A DNA stretch of 64,000 nucleotides from Leptolyngbya sp. PCC 6406 (GCF_000332095.2 NZ_KI913950.1:18125-82124); one strand, 5' to 3'. Positions 40,978 through 48,965 are shown, counted from the first letter of the stretch. Numbers and translations: made by a program. Notes: generated by a model from the letters alone, not told the origin.

Positions 40978-43634
40978 GGCCCGGTAAGCCCAAGGTGGAA
41001 GACATCGATGGTCTGGCCACGCTGCTCAAGCAGGCGGGGGTGGATTTTGGTGCCGAAGATGTGGCCGATGCCCTGTGGCTGGCCGCGCACATGGGCGATC
41101 TCGCTGGAGCAGGGCAGAACCAGGAGAGAGACTCGGGCAACAGGGGCACCCAACTCAACATCCGAGAAGAGTTTATTGATGCTGCTGACAACGACGACGA
41201 GGCTAGGCGCGCCCAAGTATCGTTGCCCACCCGTCAGAGCCAGGGCCGGGGTGGCAGCCCGTCTAAATCAGGGATTGCGATTAAGGCTCCCGCCGCTCCG
41301 GCCCTGCGCATTCGGTTAGATCTTGCCCGCGCCCTGCGGCCCCTGCGCCGCCAGGTGCCCTCCCCCGGCCAGCTAGAGTTTGACGAAGCGGCCACCCTCG
41401 ACCAAATCGCCGACCAGCAGGTCTGGTTTCCGGTGCTGAAGCCTGCCCTAGAGCGCTGGTTAGAGGTGGCCTTGGTGGTCGAAGCCATGGACTCCCTGCC
41501 CCTGTGGCAGGAGACCATTGCCGAGTTTCAAACCCTGCTAGAGCGGCAGGGGGCCTTTCGGCGGGTGACCACCTGGCGGCTAGAGACCGAGGGTAAGCTC
41601 CAGCTCTTTCCCCACTGGCGGCGTCCATCCCAGCGTCAGCGCCCCCGACGGGCCAATCACCTGTGGGATGCCGCTGGGCGACGATTAATTTTGCTGGTGA
41701 GTGATTGCACCTCTGATGCTTGGTATAACGGCTCGATGGTGCGGTGGCTAGAAAAAAGTGGCCACCAAGCCCCCACGGCTGTCGTTCAGCTTTTGCCTGA
41801 ACGGCTCTGGCCCCAAAGCGCTCTGGCCCAGGGCACTTCAATGTGGTTAAGTGCCCTCGAACCCGGAACTGTCAGTGCCAAGCTCACCACTCGGCATCGG
41901 GTGCCTCTGCTCCAGCAGTTGCTGGCATTGACCGAGGCTAAGCCTACCCAAGGGATAACGGTGCCCATGGTGACCCTGGAGGCAGAGCCCCTCAAGCAGT
42001 GGGCCAGGGTGGTGGCCGGGGCAGGCGATAGCCAAACCCTGGGGGTACAGTTTGACCGGGCTACCTTCAGAACCCCTGAGGCGGGCTCTCCACCCCCGGT
42101 TACTTCCCAACCCTCTGAGGCGAGCCCTTCACCCCCGGCTGCACCCTCCCCAGAGGAACGGGTGCAGCGTTTTAGAACCACAGCTTCGTTGACGGCTCAG
42201 CGGCTGGCCGAGTTGATGGCCGCTGCCCCGGTGAGTCCGCCCATTGTCGATTTAATTCGTCAGACGTTGCTGCGGGGGGCGGAGCCAGTGCATGTGGCGG
42301 AGGTCTATATGGGGGGGCTGATGGCAGCCCGTGAGATGGCGGTTCAGGACGGCGAGCAGCCTGCCCTGGAGTATGACTTTGCCCCTGGGGTGCGGCCCCT
42401 TTTGGCTGATGCCCTCTCTAGAACAAAAACAGGGTCGGTGCTGGATGCCGTGTCGCGGTACATCTCAGAGCGCCTGGGGCTAAATACCAGAAGCTTTGAA
42501 GCCCTGCTGCGGTTTGATTTTCAGGGCGACCCCTCAGCGCAAGATCTGGTGTTGCCTTTTGCTGAAATTGCTATCCCTACCCTGCAACGTATGGGAGGCG
42601 AGTACGCTGAGATCGCTGAGCAGTTGGGGACTGTGCCCAAGGTCACGCCACCGCCGCCACCCCCCGACCCTGATGACCTGTATCCGCTACTGCAAATCTA
42701 TACGTTCAGGGAAGCCACCCTGGTCTTTGCACCAGCTCCAGATCCGGACCTAGGGGAATCTAGGGATGAACTGCATTCGTTTGAGTTTGAAACCGCGACT
42801 TTGCAGGTGCAGTCTGGCCAGTCTCAACTGCTGATACAGCGCCGTTCACGGACTGCCCAGCAGTTTATTGAAGACTTAGGCCAGGGGATAGACCTAGCCA
42901 TGGTGCTCATCCCCCCAGGAGCTTTTGTGATGGGCTCCCCTGAGGATGAGCAAGGGCATCGAAACAGCGAAAGCCCTCAGCATGAGGTGACTTTTGCGGA
43001 GCCCTTCTTCATGGCTAAGTACCCCATTACCCAGGCCCAGTGGCGAGGGGTGGCGGCAATGCCCCAGGTGGAGCGCCAACTGGAGCCAGACCCATCCAGA
43101 TTCAAAGGTAATGACCGCCCGGTAGAGAAGGTTTCTTGGCTGGATGCAGTGGAGTTTTGTGCCCGCCTCAGTCAGCACACGGGGCGAGACTATCGCCTGC
43201 CCAGCGAGGCCGAGTGGGAATATGCCTGTCGGGCTGGGACGACTACTCCATTCCACTTTGGTGAAACAATGACCTCTGCCCTAGCCAACTATGATGCTAC
43301 TAGGACTTATGGTTCAGGCTCTGAAGGCGAGTACCGCCAGCAAACTACTGAGGTCGGCAGCTTTCCTGCGAACAGCGTTGGTCTCTACGATATGCATGGC
43401 AACCTCTGGGAGTGGTGTCAGGATTGGTGGCATGACAACTACGAAGGATCTCCTGTTGATGGCAGTGCCTGGTTAACCCATGAGGAAGACGCTGAAGAAA
43501 AGCGCGTACTGCGGGGCGGTTCCTGGCTCGACAATCCTGTGGTCTGCCGGTCGGCGAACCGTTACTGGGTCGCGCCCGACTACGTCAACAGCCTCGTTGG
43601 TTTTCGGGTGGCGTGCGGCCTCGCAAGGACATAG
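40974..43634 (+). CDS. SAV_2336-type / FGE-sulfatase-domain protein with DGR-like variable C-terminus
   Basis: An 886-residue protein. About residues 100-340 form a SAV_2336-type N-terminal module (LRIRLDLARALRPLRRQ; LILLVSDCTSDAWYNGSMVRWLEKSGHQAPTAVVQLLPERLW), related to vWA-like domains of conflict systems. Pro-rich linkers follow. Residues about 640-886 are an FGE-sulfatase domain (C-type-lectin-like fold: MVLIPPGAFVMGSPEDE, PITQAQWRGVA, RLPSEAEWEYACRAGTTTPFHFG, GLYDMHGNLWEWCQDWW, RVLRGGSW). The last 35 residues (852-883) are the variable region described separately. The domain is thought to bind diverse ligands rather than make formylglycine. Confidence 0.9.
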   Translation: MRPGKPKVEDIDGLATLLKQAGVDFGAEDVADALWLAAHMGDLAGAGQNQERDSGNRGTQLNIREEFIDAADNDDEARRAQVSLPTRQSQGRGGSPSKSGIAIKAPAAPALRIRLDLARALRPLRRQVPSPGQLEFDEAATLDQIADQQVWFPVLKPALERWLEVALVVEAMDSLPLWQETIAEFQTLLERQGAFRRVTTWRLETEGKLQLFPHWRRPSQRQRPRRANHLWDAAGRRLILLVSDCTSDAWYNGSMVRWLEKSGHQAPTAVVQLLPERLWPQSALAQGTSMWLSALEPGTVSAKLTTRHRVPLLQQLLALTEAKPTQGITVPMVTLEAEPLKQWARVVAGAGDSQTLGVQFDRATFRTPEAGSPPPVTSQPSEASPSPPAAPSPEERVQRFRTTASLTAQRLAELMAAAPVSPPIVDLIRQTLLRGAEPVHVAEVYMGGLMAAREMAVQDGEQPALEYDFAPGVRPLLADALSRTKTGSVLDAVSRYISERLGLNTRSFEALLRFDFQGDPSAQDLVLPFAEIAIPTLQRMGGEYAEIAEQLGTVPKVTPPPPPPDPDDLYPLLQIYTFREATLVFAPAPDPDLGESRDELHSFEFETATLQVQSGQSQLLIQRRSRTAQQFIEDLGQGIDLAMVLIPPGAFVMGSPEDEQGHRNSESPQHEVTFAEPFFMAKYPITQAQWRGVAAMPQVERQLEPDPSRFKGNDRPVEKVSWLDAVEFCARLSQHTGRDYRLPSEAEWEYACRAGTTTPFHFGETMTSALANYDATRTYGSGSEGEYRQQTTEVGSFPANSVGLYDMHGNLWEWCQDWWHDNYEGSPVDGSAWLTHEEDAEEKRVLRGGSWLDNPVVCRSANRYWVAPDYVNSLVGFRVACGLART
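43527..43622 (+). other. Diversity-generating-retroelement-like variable region 1
   Basis: Compared with 45580-45675, the 12 differing codons change only at positions 1 and 2 (17 base differences). At 13 of the 17 sites one copy has A; the other four sit where an AAC-type template codon is expected. Flanks are identical from 43487 through the codons CGGTCGGCG, GTCGCGCCC and to beyond the stop codon. This is the footprint of adenine-specific mutagenic homing into the surface loop of the FGE fold. Confidence 0.8.
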
Positions 43635-43658
43635 CTCTTTACCCTTTTTCCCTCCCAC

Positions 43659-43905
43659 CTGGCACCCAGGCTCCGCCTGGGCGCATTCCCCGAGGCTCCG
43701 CCTCGATTGTGGAGGCAGAGCCTCCTGAGGAGTTCCCTGGCTCTGCCAGGGAACCAGAGTTTCAGAGTCTGGCACCCAGGCTCCGCCTGGGCGCATTCCC
43801 CGAGGCTCTGCCTCGATTGATGGAGGCAGAGCCTCCTGAGGAGTTCCCAGGCGGAGCCAGGGAACCAGAGGCAGCTATTCCCCGAGGCTCCGCCTCGATT
43901 CAGGC
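43659..43905. repeat. REP-like palindrome cluster A
   Basis: Short palindromes in series: CCCAGGCTCCGCCTGGG, CGAGGCTCCGCCTCG, GAGGCAGAGCCTCC and TTCCCTGGCTCTGCCAGGGAA, repeated twice with minor changes. The same set recurs in clusters at 44528, 45737 and 46640. The adjacent RAYT transposase is the likely agent of spread. Confidence 0.85.
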
Positions 43906-43911
43906 CATCAA

Positions 43912-44442
43912 TCACAATATCGTCACCGGCAACAACCCGACCTCACCCATATAATTCCGATAACTTGAATATCGCCAATGGGCCGGATCATCCACATAGC
44001 CCCGCTTCACCGGATTATTGTGAATATACTCCAGCTTTTGCCGCAACATATCTTCAGAAGAGATCATCTGGGGATGACTCCCCTCTTGCCAAAGCTGATA
44101 CCGCTGCCCCGACTTATGCGCTAGTTTGGCCGCCTCCAAGCGGGCTAGCCAATAGCTGTTGGGCTGTTCCTCGTGTAGCCAATCAACGATAGATCGAGCG
44201 GTAAATGATTTGAAATTGCCCATCTCCTTCGACAAATCCTCCGCTGAGGCTATCAAGTGAAGGTGGTTTTCCATGATCACGTAGCTGTACAGGGTGAGCC
44301 GCTGCTGAACTTGCAGAAACTGAAGAGAATCCAGTGCGATCGCAACCAGCTCTGGCTGGCTAAAAATGGGCATCCACTCAACGGTGGAGCAGGTGACAAA
44401 ATGTGGTTGAGAACCAAGTACTTGGTAACGAGAACGCCCCAT
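43912..44442 (-). CDS. REP-associated tyrosine transposase (RAYT, Y1/TnpA_REP)
   Basis: A 176-residue Y1 HUH nuclease: PHFVTCSTVEWMPIF, the HUH motif MENHLHLIASA, and the conserved C-terminal block KLEYIHNNPVKRGYVDDPAHWRYSSYRNY. RAYTs cut single-stranded REP hairpins and are held responsible for their dispersal. This one is bracketed by REP clusters and lies, inverted, between the two FGE genes of the conflict system, so it has split what was probably one operon. Confidence 0.93.
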   Translation of the reverse strand: MGRSRYQVLGSQPHFVTCSTVEWMPIFSQPELVAIALDSLQFLQVQQRLTLYSYVIMENHLHLIASAEDLSKEMGNFKSFTARSIVDWLHEEQPNSYWLARLEAAKLAHKSGQRYQLWQEGSHPQMISSEDMLRQKLEYIHNNPVKRGYVDDPAHWRYSSYRNYMGEVGLLPVTIL

Positions 44443-44527
44443 AGTAAGTTAGCGTCAGTACCCTGTCTAGGGTTCCCATTTCCTGACTTTGAGGTGCATC
44501 CCCTGACTGGAATTGCCAGCCCACTTG

Positions 44528-44775
44528 GCACCCCGGCTCTGCCCATCTGGCACCCCGGCTCTGCCTGGGCGCATTTGCCGAGGCTCTGCCTCGATTGATG
44601 GAGGCAGAGCCTCCTGAGGAGTTCCCAGGCGGAGCCAGGGAACCAGAGTTTCAGAGTCTGGCACCCTGGCTCTGCCTGGGCGCATTCCCCGAGGCTCCGC
44701 CTCGATTGTGGAGGCAGAGCCTCCTGGGGAGTTCCCAGGCGGAGCCAGGGGACCAGAGTTTCAGAGTCTGGGCAC
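44528..44775. repeat. REP-like palindrome cluster B
   Basis: Two rounds of the palindromes seen in cluster A (CTGGCACCCCGGCTCTGCC..., GCCGAGGCTCTGCCTCG, GGAGGCAGAGCCTCC, TTCCCAGGCGGAGCC). It ends 30 bp before the second FGE gene and may contain its promoter or disrupt the original one. Confidence 0.85.
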
Positions 44776-44805
44776 CAGAGTTCCACCCCCTTTTTCTAGG
44801 TTTCT

Positions 44806-45687
44806 ATGGCAGCACCTTCGACGGCTAAACCAGAGCCCATCATCCAGTATCGAGAGCGCACCGCCCAGTTTTTCACCGAAGGCAAGCTGGAACTATCGAA
44901 GGGACAAACACCGCTGGATATGGTCTACATCCCCCCTGACAGCTTCCTGATGGGCTCTCCAGAGGATGAGTTAGGCCGATATAAGGATGAAGGCCCTCAG
45001 CACCCTGTGGCGATTACTCAGCCCTTCTTCATGGCCAAGCACCCTATCACCCAGGCCCAGTGGAGAGGTGTGGCGGCAATGCCTCAGGTGGAGCGTGAAC
45101 TCAAGTCAGATCCATCTAAATTTAAGGGGGATAATCGCCCAGTCGAGCAGGTTTCTTGGCTTGATGCGGTTGAGTTTTGCCGTCGTTTAGAAAAGGCCAC
45201 GGGCCGCCCCTATCGCCTGCCTAGCGAGGCTGAATGGGAGTATGCCTGTCGAGCTGGCACTACCACCCCGTTTCACTTTGGTGACTCGATCACCACCGAC
45301 CTGGCTAACTACCGGGGCACTGATTGGGAATATGAAGGTAAAACCTACTCTGGAGCCTATGGCGATGGCCCCCACGGACAGTTTCGGGAAGAGACGACAG
45401 ACGTAGGCAGCTTTGAAGTGGCCAATGCCTTTGGTCTGTATGACATGCACGGGAACGTGTGGGAGTGGTGCCAGGACTGGTGGCATGAGAGCTATGAGGG
45501 TGCGCCCGGTGATGGCACCCCCTGGCTAGCCCATGAGGAAGACGCTGAAGAAAAGCGCGTACTGCGGGGCGGTTCCTGGGACTTCTATCCTGAGGGCTGC
45601 CGGTCGGCGTACCGTCTCAGGGTCGCGCCCGACAGCATCGGCAGCCTCGTTGGTTTTCGGGTGGCGTGCGGCATCGCAAGGACATAG
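44806..45687 (+). CDS. Second FGE-sulfatase-domain protein with DGR-like variable C-terminus
   Basis: A 293-residue protein consisting of a short helical leader (IQYRERTAQFFTEGKLEL) and one FGE domain (about 38-293), colinear with that of the 886-aa protein: MVYIPPDSFLMGSPEDE, PITQAQWRGVAAMPQVERELKSD, RLPSEAEWEYACRAGTTTPFHFG, GLYDMHGNVWEWCQDWW, RVLRGGSW. The variable region covers residues 259-290. It lacks the SAV_2336 module, so it could be a stand-alone ligand-binding partner. REP clusters on both sides suggest that the flanks were remodelled. Confidence 0.92.
   Translation: MAAPSTAKPEPIIQYRERTAQFFTEGKLELSKGQTPLDMVYIPPDSFLMGSPEDELGRYKDEGPQHPVAITQPFFMAKHPITQAQWRGVAAMPQVERELKSDPSKFKGDNRPVEQVSWLDAVEFCRRLEKATGRPYRLPSEAEWEYACRAGTTTPFHFGDSITTDLANYRGTDWEYEGKTYSGAYGDGPHGQFREETTDVGSFEVANAFGLYDMHGNVWEWCQDWWHESYEGAPGDGTPWLAHEEDAEEKRVLRGGSWDFYPEGCRSAYRLRVAPDSIGSLVGFRVACGIART
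45580..45675 (+). other. Diversity-generating-retroelement-like variable region 2
   Basis: The counterpart of 43527-43622. Residues read WDFYPEG..SAYRLR..DSIG here versus WLDNPVV..SANRYW..DYVN there, with identical invariant codons between them. The identity continues about 18 bp past the stop codon. The upstream parts of the two genes are much less alike, so the 3' identity needs homing or gene conversion to explain it. Confidence 0.8.
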
Positions 45688-45736
45688 CTCTTTACCCTTT
45701 TCCCCTCTTGCCCTCTGGCGATTTCACCGGACTCAT

Positions 45737-45862
45737 CTGGCACCCAGGCTCCGCCTGGGCGCATTCCCCGAGGCTCCGCCTCGATTCAGGTCTGCGCCGC
45801 GATCAGGTACGGGAGGCAGAGCCTCCTCGGGAGTTCCCAGGCAGAGCCAGGGAACCAGGAAA
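45737..45862. repeat. REP-like palindrome cluster C
   Basis: Palindromes of the cluster A type (CACCCAGGCTCCGCCTGGG, CGAGGCTCCGCCTCG) are joined to AGGTCTGCGCCGCGATCAGGTACGGGAGGCAGAGCCTCC. It directly abuts the next open frame, whose original start it may have replaced. Confidence 0.8.
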
Positions 45863-45864
45863 AT

Positions 45865-46065
45865 TTGTCAGACCCCGATGGCGTCCCCGAAGATTGGGAT
45901 GAGCCTATTCTGGCCGATGGACAGCAGCAGGCTAGGCGAAAGTGTAAGGCAATGGCCGACGACTATACTGAGCAGGGTCGTTCAGAGATTGAGTTGATCG
46001 ACGTCATCAAGGCCAGTACCAAGACCCGCAACCGCTACCTTTGTCGATTCAGGAGTCAGCCATGA
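45865..46065 (+). CDS. Small acidic protein of unknown function, start uncertain
   Basis: A 66-residue frame from a TTG (SDPDGVPEDWDEPILADGQQQARRKCKAMADDYTEQGRSEIELIDVIKASTKTRNRYLCRF). Its stop overlaps the ATG of the next gene (ATGA), the coupling expected in an operon. The frame stays open into the REP cluster upstream, so the natural start may have been lost. Family unknown. Confidence 0.45.
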   Translation: MSDPDGVPEDWDEPILADGQQQARRKCKAMADDYTEQGRSEIELIDVIKASTKTRNRYLCRFRSQP

Positions 46066-46562
46066 ATGTTACCCAGCTTGTGTTTTCTTGGCCTCGGGAG
46101 GCTCAATACTCCTGTGAACCTGACACCTACCAAGGGTGGGCTATTGAAGACTACGACTTCGAGATGAGTGGTGTTGCTCCTGCGGCTGGCGATGTCCGCT
46201 CCTGGGAAGGACGGCAGTGGACAGTCGCTCAGGTTGAGAATTATTCCCCCGCCGATGGTTCTGAAAACAGTTTTAGTGTGGCTGTGTTGACCATGAATGG
46301 CCAAGTCCCCGATCGCGACCCGTGGGACAGTTCAGGGCAGCGGCTAATGTATGTTTGCATCTCTCCAGACGATGTGCTGTTTGGTCTACCTGAGCATTCT
46401 GAGGCACTTCCTAAAGTAGGTTCTGAAGTCCACGATATGCCAGGTTGGGTGGCGAGCACCGTTAGGGAATTTGAGCCTGTCACCGAGGGCACCTATGACC
46501 AGGTATTGGTCTACTGGTGTGCTGCGGCAGTAGTGCCCCAGCAACAGGCGATCGCCGCTTAG
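46062..46562 (+). CDS. Hypothetical protein at the end of the conflict operon
   Basis: A 166-residue, mainly beta protein from ATG 46062 (MNVTQLVFSWPREAQYSCEPDTYQGWAIEDYDFEMSGVAPAAGDVRSWEGRQWTVAQVENY...). Aromatic-rich short strands suggest a small SH3- or OB-like barrel, but no family is recognised. It is translationally coupled to the preceding small frame. Its link to the FGE genes is by position only. Confidence 0.55.
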   Translation: MNVTQLVFSWPREAQYSCEPDTYQGWAIEDYDFEMSGVAPAAGDVRSWEGRQWTVAQVENYSPADGSENSFSVAVLTMNGQVPDRDPWDSSGQRLMYVCISPDDVLFGLPEHSEALPKVGSEVHDMPGWVASTVREFEPVTEGTYDQVLVYWCAAAVVPQQQAIAA

Positions 46563-46884
46563 AGACTGCGATCGCACCTCCTAGCTAAAAGCCCTTGCCG
46601 TCTGGTGGTGGTGATGTTCCCTCTTGCCCTCTGGCGATTCCACCGGGCACCCAGGCTCCATTCCCCGAGGCTCCGCCTCGATTCAGGTCTGCGCCGCGAT
46701 CAGGTACGGGAGGCAGAGCTTCCTGGAGAGTTCCCAGGCAGAGCCAGAAAGGAAAAACGTGCACTCCTAGCAAAGGTTTAAGAGTGACCGAAGCCTAGAG
46801 GAATCTGGGGGTACGGATTAGTCGAACATTATCCCTGCCCAAACAAACCCAACATCCCAAGCCCCGACTATCACGGCTCCAAGG
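46563..46884. repeat. REP-like cluster D and non-coding DNA
   Basis: 46640-46745 repeats the composite unit of cluster C (CGAGGCTCCGCCTCGATTCAGG...CAGAGC). The rest, to the RHH gene at 46885, shows no gene. The duplicated lead-in CCCTCTTGCCCTCTGGCGATT (46619; also 45705) shows that clusters C and D are copies of one longer segment. Confidence 0.75.
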
Positions 46885-47082
46885 TCAGTCCATCTCTTCT
46901 AGTTGATCAAGATTGAATTTTTTGATGATGTCCCGTTGCTCTGCCTCCGCTAGCCAGTGGTCGATGGCTTCATTGGCGATCGCATTTACCGAGGAGTCTT
47001 TGATACCCGCAATCGCCTTCAGCAGACGATCCTTTTCCTCGGTGATATAGACCCTGATCTGTGGCTTAGCTGGCTTAGACAC
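46885..47082 (-). CDS. Ribbon-helix-helix DNA-binding protein
   Basis: A 65-residue protein with an RHH (CopG/Arc-like) pattern: the basic strand KPQIRVYITEEKDRLLKAIA, then helix-turn-helix DSSVNAIANEAIDHWLAEAEQRDIIKKF. Such proteins act as antitoxins, partition regulators or copy-control repressors on plasmids. A perfect 22-bp palindrome at 47153-47174 between this gene and the divergent small gene is a plausible operator. No toxin lies downstream. Confidence 0.75.
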   Translation of the reverse strand: MSKPAKPQIRVYITEEKDRLLKAIAGIKDSSVNAIANEAIDHWLAEAEQRDIIKKFNLDQLEEMD

Positions 47083-47152
47083 TCGTGCTCTGTCTTTAAG
47101 GCTACCTCCTTATGTTGATGGTTTACATTACGCAAATCTAGGGATATTGCCG

Positions 47153-47174
47153 CTATAAGGCGATTGCCTTATAG
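47153..47174. promoter_or_regulatory. 22-bp palindromic operator candidate
   Basis: CTATAAGGC-GATT-GCCTTATAG, with a further TAAGGC directly downstream (47175-47180). It is centred between the RHH gene (start 47082) and the small + strand gene (start 47239). Confidence 0.6.
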
Positions 47175-47238
47175 TAAGGCCATTATTATCATGCCCGCTC
47201 TGGCGAACCCAGGTGAGGCGTACTGCTAGGAGAAAACC

Positions 47239-47403
47239 ATGATTACCCTAACTCCTGACGAAGTTGTCCGCATCAAAGCGATTTTGACGGCTCTGAGGGG
47301 CATCAAAGTCCGAGATATCGACAGTGCACTGGTTATCCTCAGTAAACATGACCCATCCCGAGGGGACGGTGCCCAGCAGCCTGACTCCACTAAGGAAGTC
47401 TAA
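47239..47403 (+). CDS. Small 54-aa protein, unknown
   Basis: ATG 47239 follows a strong ribosome-binding site (TAGGAG, 47228-47233). The product MITLTPDEVVRIKAILTALRGIK...VRDIDSALVILSKHDPSRG is compact and helical, with a polar tail (GDGAQQPDSTKEV). Good start context, placement opposite the RHH regulator and an operator-like palindrome upstream support a real gene. Family unknown. Confidence 0.55.
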   Translation: MITLTPDEVVRIKAILTALRGIKVRDIDSALVILSKHDPSRGDGAQQPDSTKEV

Positions 47404-47551
47404 TCAAGACCAGGCCCAGCGGGAGCCCTGTTGTTGTCGGGGTAAAGCTTAAGCAACCTGACCCGTACCACCGGGTGGGGTCATCTGACTCGAGGGCAAA
47501 GGCTCTGAACCGGCATATAGCGAGTTGCTGGCTACGGCACCCTATCCCTAA

Positions 47552-47642
47552 CTGTTCTGCAACAGATCGGCAACAGAACCTGTTGCCAACCGCATCGGTT
47601 CAGTCGCAGTAAGTGTTGCAACTATTGCATGTTGTTGCAACA
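47552..47642. promoter_or_regulatory. Cluster of TGTTGC/GCAACA sites, candidate centromere or operator
   Basis: At least seven GCAAC(A)/(T)GTTGC half sites in 90 bp. They include the palindromes GGCAACAG-AAC-CTGTTGCC (47569-47587), GTTGCAAC (47615-47622) and TGTTGCAACA (47633-47642). The cluster is upstream of a small gene and parAB, on a replicon where no standard parS (TGTTTCACGTGAAACA) was seen. Confidence 0.5.
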
Positions 47643-47696
47643 ATGCACGTCATGTTATCACTGCGGTGTACCCCTTACCCATCTAGGAGTCCGCCC

Positions 47697-47912
47697 ATGA
47701 TCTCCCCCCACTCCACCCCTGGCACCGCCCACCACCGTCGTCTCCGTAGCGTTGTAAAACAGCTTGTGATTGAACTGGCCCATCTGGAATATTGCCTTGC
47801 CGCTGGGGTACAAGCCCCGCCGATACAAGGCGCTGTAACGGATATTGACCAGGCTATTGATCGCCTGAATGACTATCTCGGCAACGAATCCCAGGCCCAG
47901 AAAGCGGCCTAG
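47697..47912 (+). CDS. Small 71-aa protein upstream of parA
   Basis: ATG 47697 is preferred (preceded by TAGGAG at 47683); in-frame upstream codons run through the GTTGCAAC site cluster. The product, HHRRLRSVVKQLVIELAHLEYCLAAGVQAPPIQGAVTDIDQAIDRLNDYLGN, is two helices with a basic first half. It could be a small DNA- or ParB-binding protein, but no family is recognised. Confidence 0.5.
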   Translation: MISPHSTPGTAHHRRLRSVVKQLVIELAHLEYCLAAGVQAPPIQGAVTDIDQAIDRLNDYLGNESQAQKAA

Positions 47913-47986
47913 GGCCAATTCCATGGGCCTACCCCCAGAGTCTTTCCCTGGCTCGCGATCGCACCTGAGGGTAGGCCCACCATCGT

Positions 47987-48087
47987 CGATAAAAATGGCC
48001 GATAAAAATAGCAGGTAAAATCTAAGCCTGTTTTCGGTAAAAAGCAGGCAAAATTTTATAGAAATTCCCTCCGTTTTCCTAACGGAG
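47987..48087 (+). promoter_or_regulatory. parAB upstream region with AT-rich repeats and hairpin
   Basis: CGATAAAAAT occurs at 47987-47996 and 48000-48009 (13-bp period). Related GGTAAAA units lie at 48014 and 48036. A hairpin CTCCGTT-TTCCT-AACGGAG lies at 48069-48087, about 95 bp before parA. It may hold the parAB promoter and binding sites for ParA or ParB. Confidence 0.4.
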
Positions 48088-48182
48088 ACCTATAGTTATG
48101 GAGATGCCCTGTAGGCACAGATAAAAGATCTCCTGAAAGCAGTCCTGCCCGCCCCTCTGCCGCTCTTCACCCGTGCTACGCC

Positions 48183-48965
48183 ATGAGCCAAATCATCGCC
48201 CTATTCAATATGTCTGGTGGGGTTGGCAAATCTACGCTAACCATGAATTTAGGGTTTCATTTGGCGGCTCAGGAAAAGAACCGCGTTCTCCTGGTAGACA
48301 TGGATCCCCAAGCCTCCCTCACCACCTTTATGGGGCTGGGGCCTTTCGACTTACAGCAGACCATTTACGATAGTCTCTTGAAACGAGATCCCCTAGCCAT
48401 AATCCCTGACCTGCTGGGCTGTGACTTGGCTCCGGCGAATATTTTCCTGTCTCAAGCAGAGTTGCAGTTGGCCTCGGAACTGCGTCGGGAGTATCGATTG
48501 GCTGAGACCTTGAAAGCCGTTCAGCCCAACTATGATTTTGTCCTCATCGATTGCCCGCCTTCCCTAGGGCTCTTATCCGTCAACTGCCTGGTGGCGGCTC
48601 AATACCTGCTGATCCCAATTCAAACTGAATATAAGTCCGTAGAGGCAACGGTGAACCTGCTGCAAACAACCCATGAGATTGCTCAGGTGGTGAACCCAAC
48701 CCTAAAAATTGCCGGGGCTGTACCCACCATGTACGACGAGCGTACCTCTCAGGCCAAGCGGGCACTACAAACGATCACAGAAGTGTTTCTCTCTCTCAAG
48801 ACAAACAAAAGCTTTGCGGACACGATTGTGTTTCCCCCCATCCCCAGGCGCACCGACTTTGCCAATGCCACTGCGGAACATTTACCCCTGGCCCAGTATT
48901 CTCCCCGGCACCCAGCCCTAGAGTCCCTGGAAATCATTACCCAAGCTATTCAGCAGTTGCCATGA
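48183..48965 (+). CDS. parA: ParA partition ATPase
   Basis: A 260-residue ParA of the short (type Ib/Soj) form without an N-terminal HTH. Deviant Walker A is MSGGVGKST (10-18), with the signature lysine; Walker A' is LLVDMDPQASLT and Walker B VLIDCPPSLG. It binds DNA nonspecifically with ATP and moves ParB-parS complexes, ensuring replicon inheritance. It overlaps parB by four bases. Confidence 0.95.
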   Translation: MSQIIALFNMSGGVGKSTLTMNLGFHLAAQEKNRVLLVDMDPQASLTTFMGLGPFDLQQTIYDSLLKRDPLAIIPDLLGCDLAPANIFLSQAELQLASELRREYRLAETLKAVQPNYDFVLIDCPPSLGLLSVNCLVAAQYLLIPIQTEYKSVEATVNLLQTTHEIAQVVNPTLKIAGAVPTMYDERTSQAKRALQTITEVFLSLKTNKSFADTIVFPPIPRRTDFANATAEHLPLAQYSPRHPALESLEIITQAIQQLP

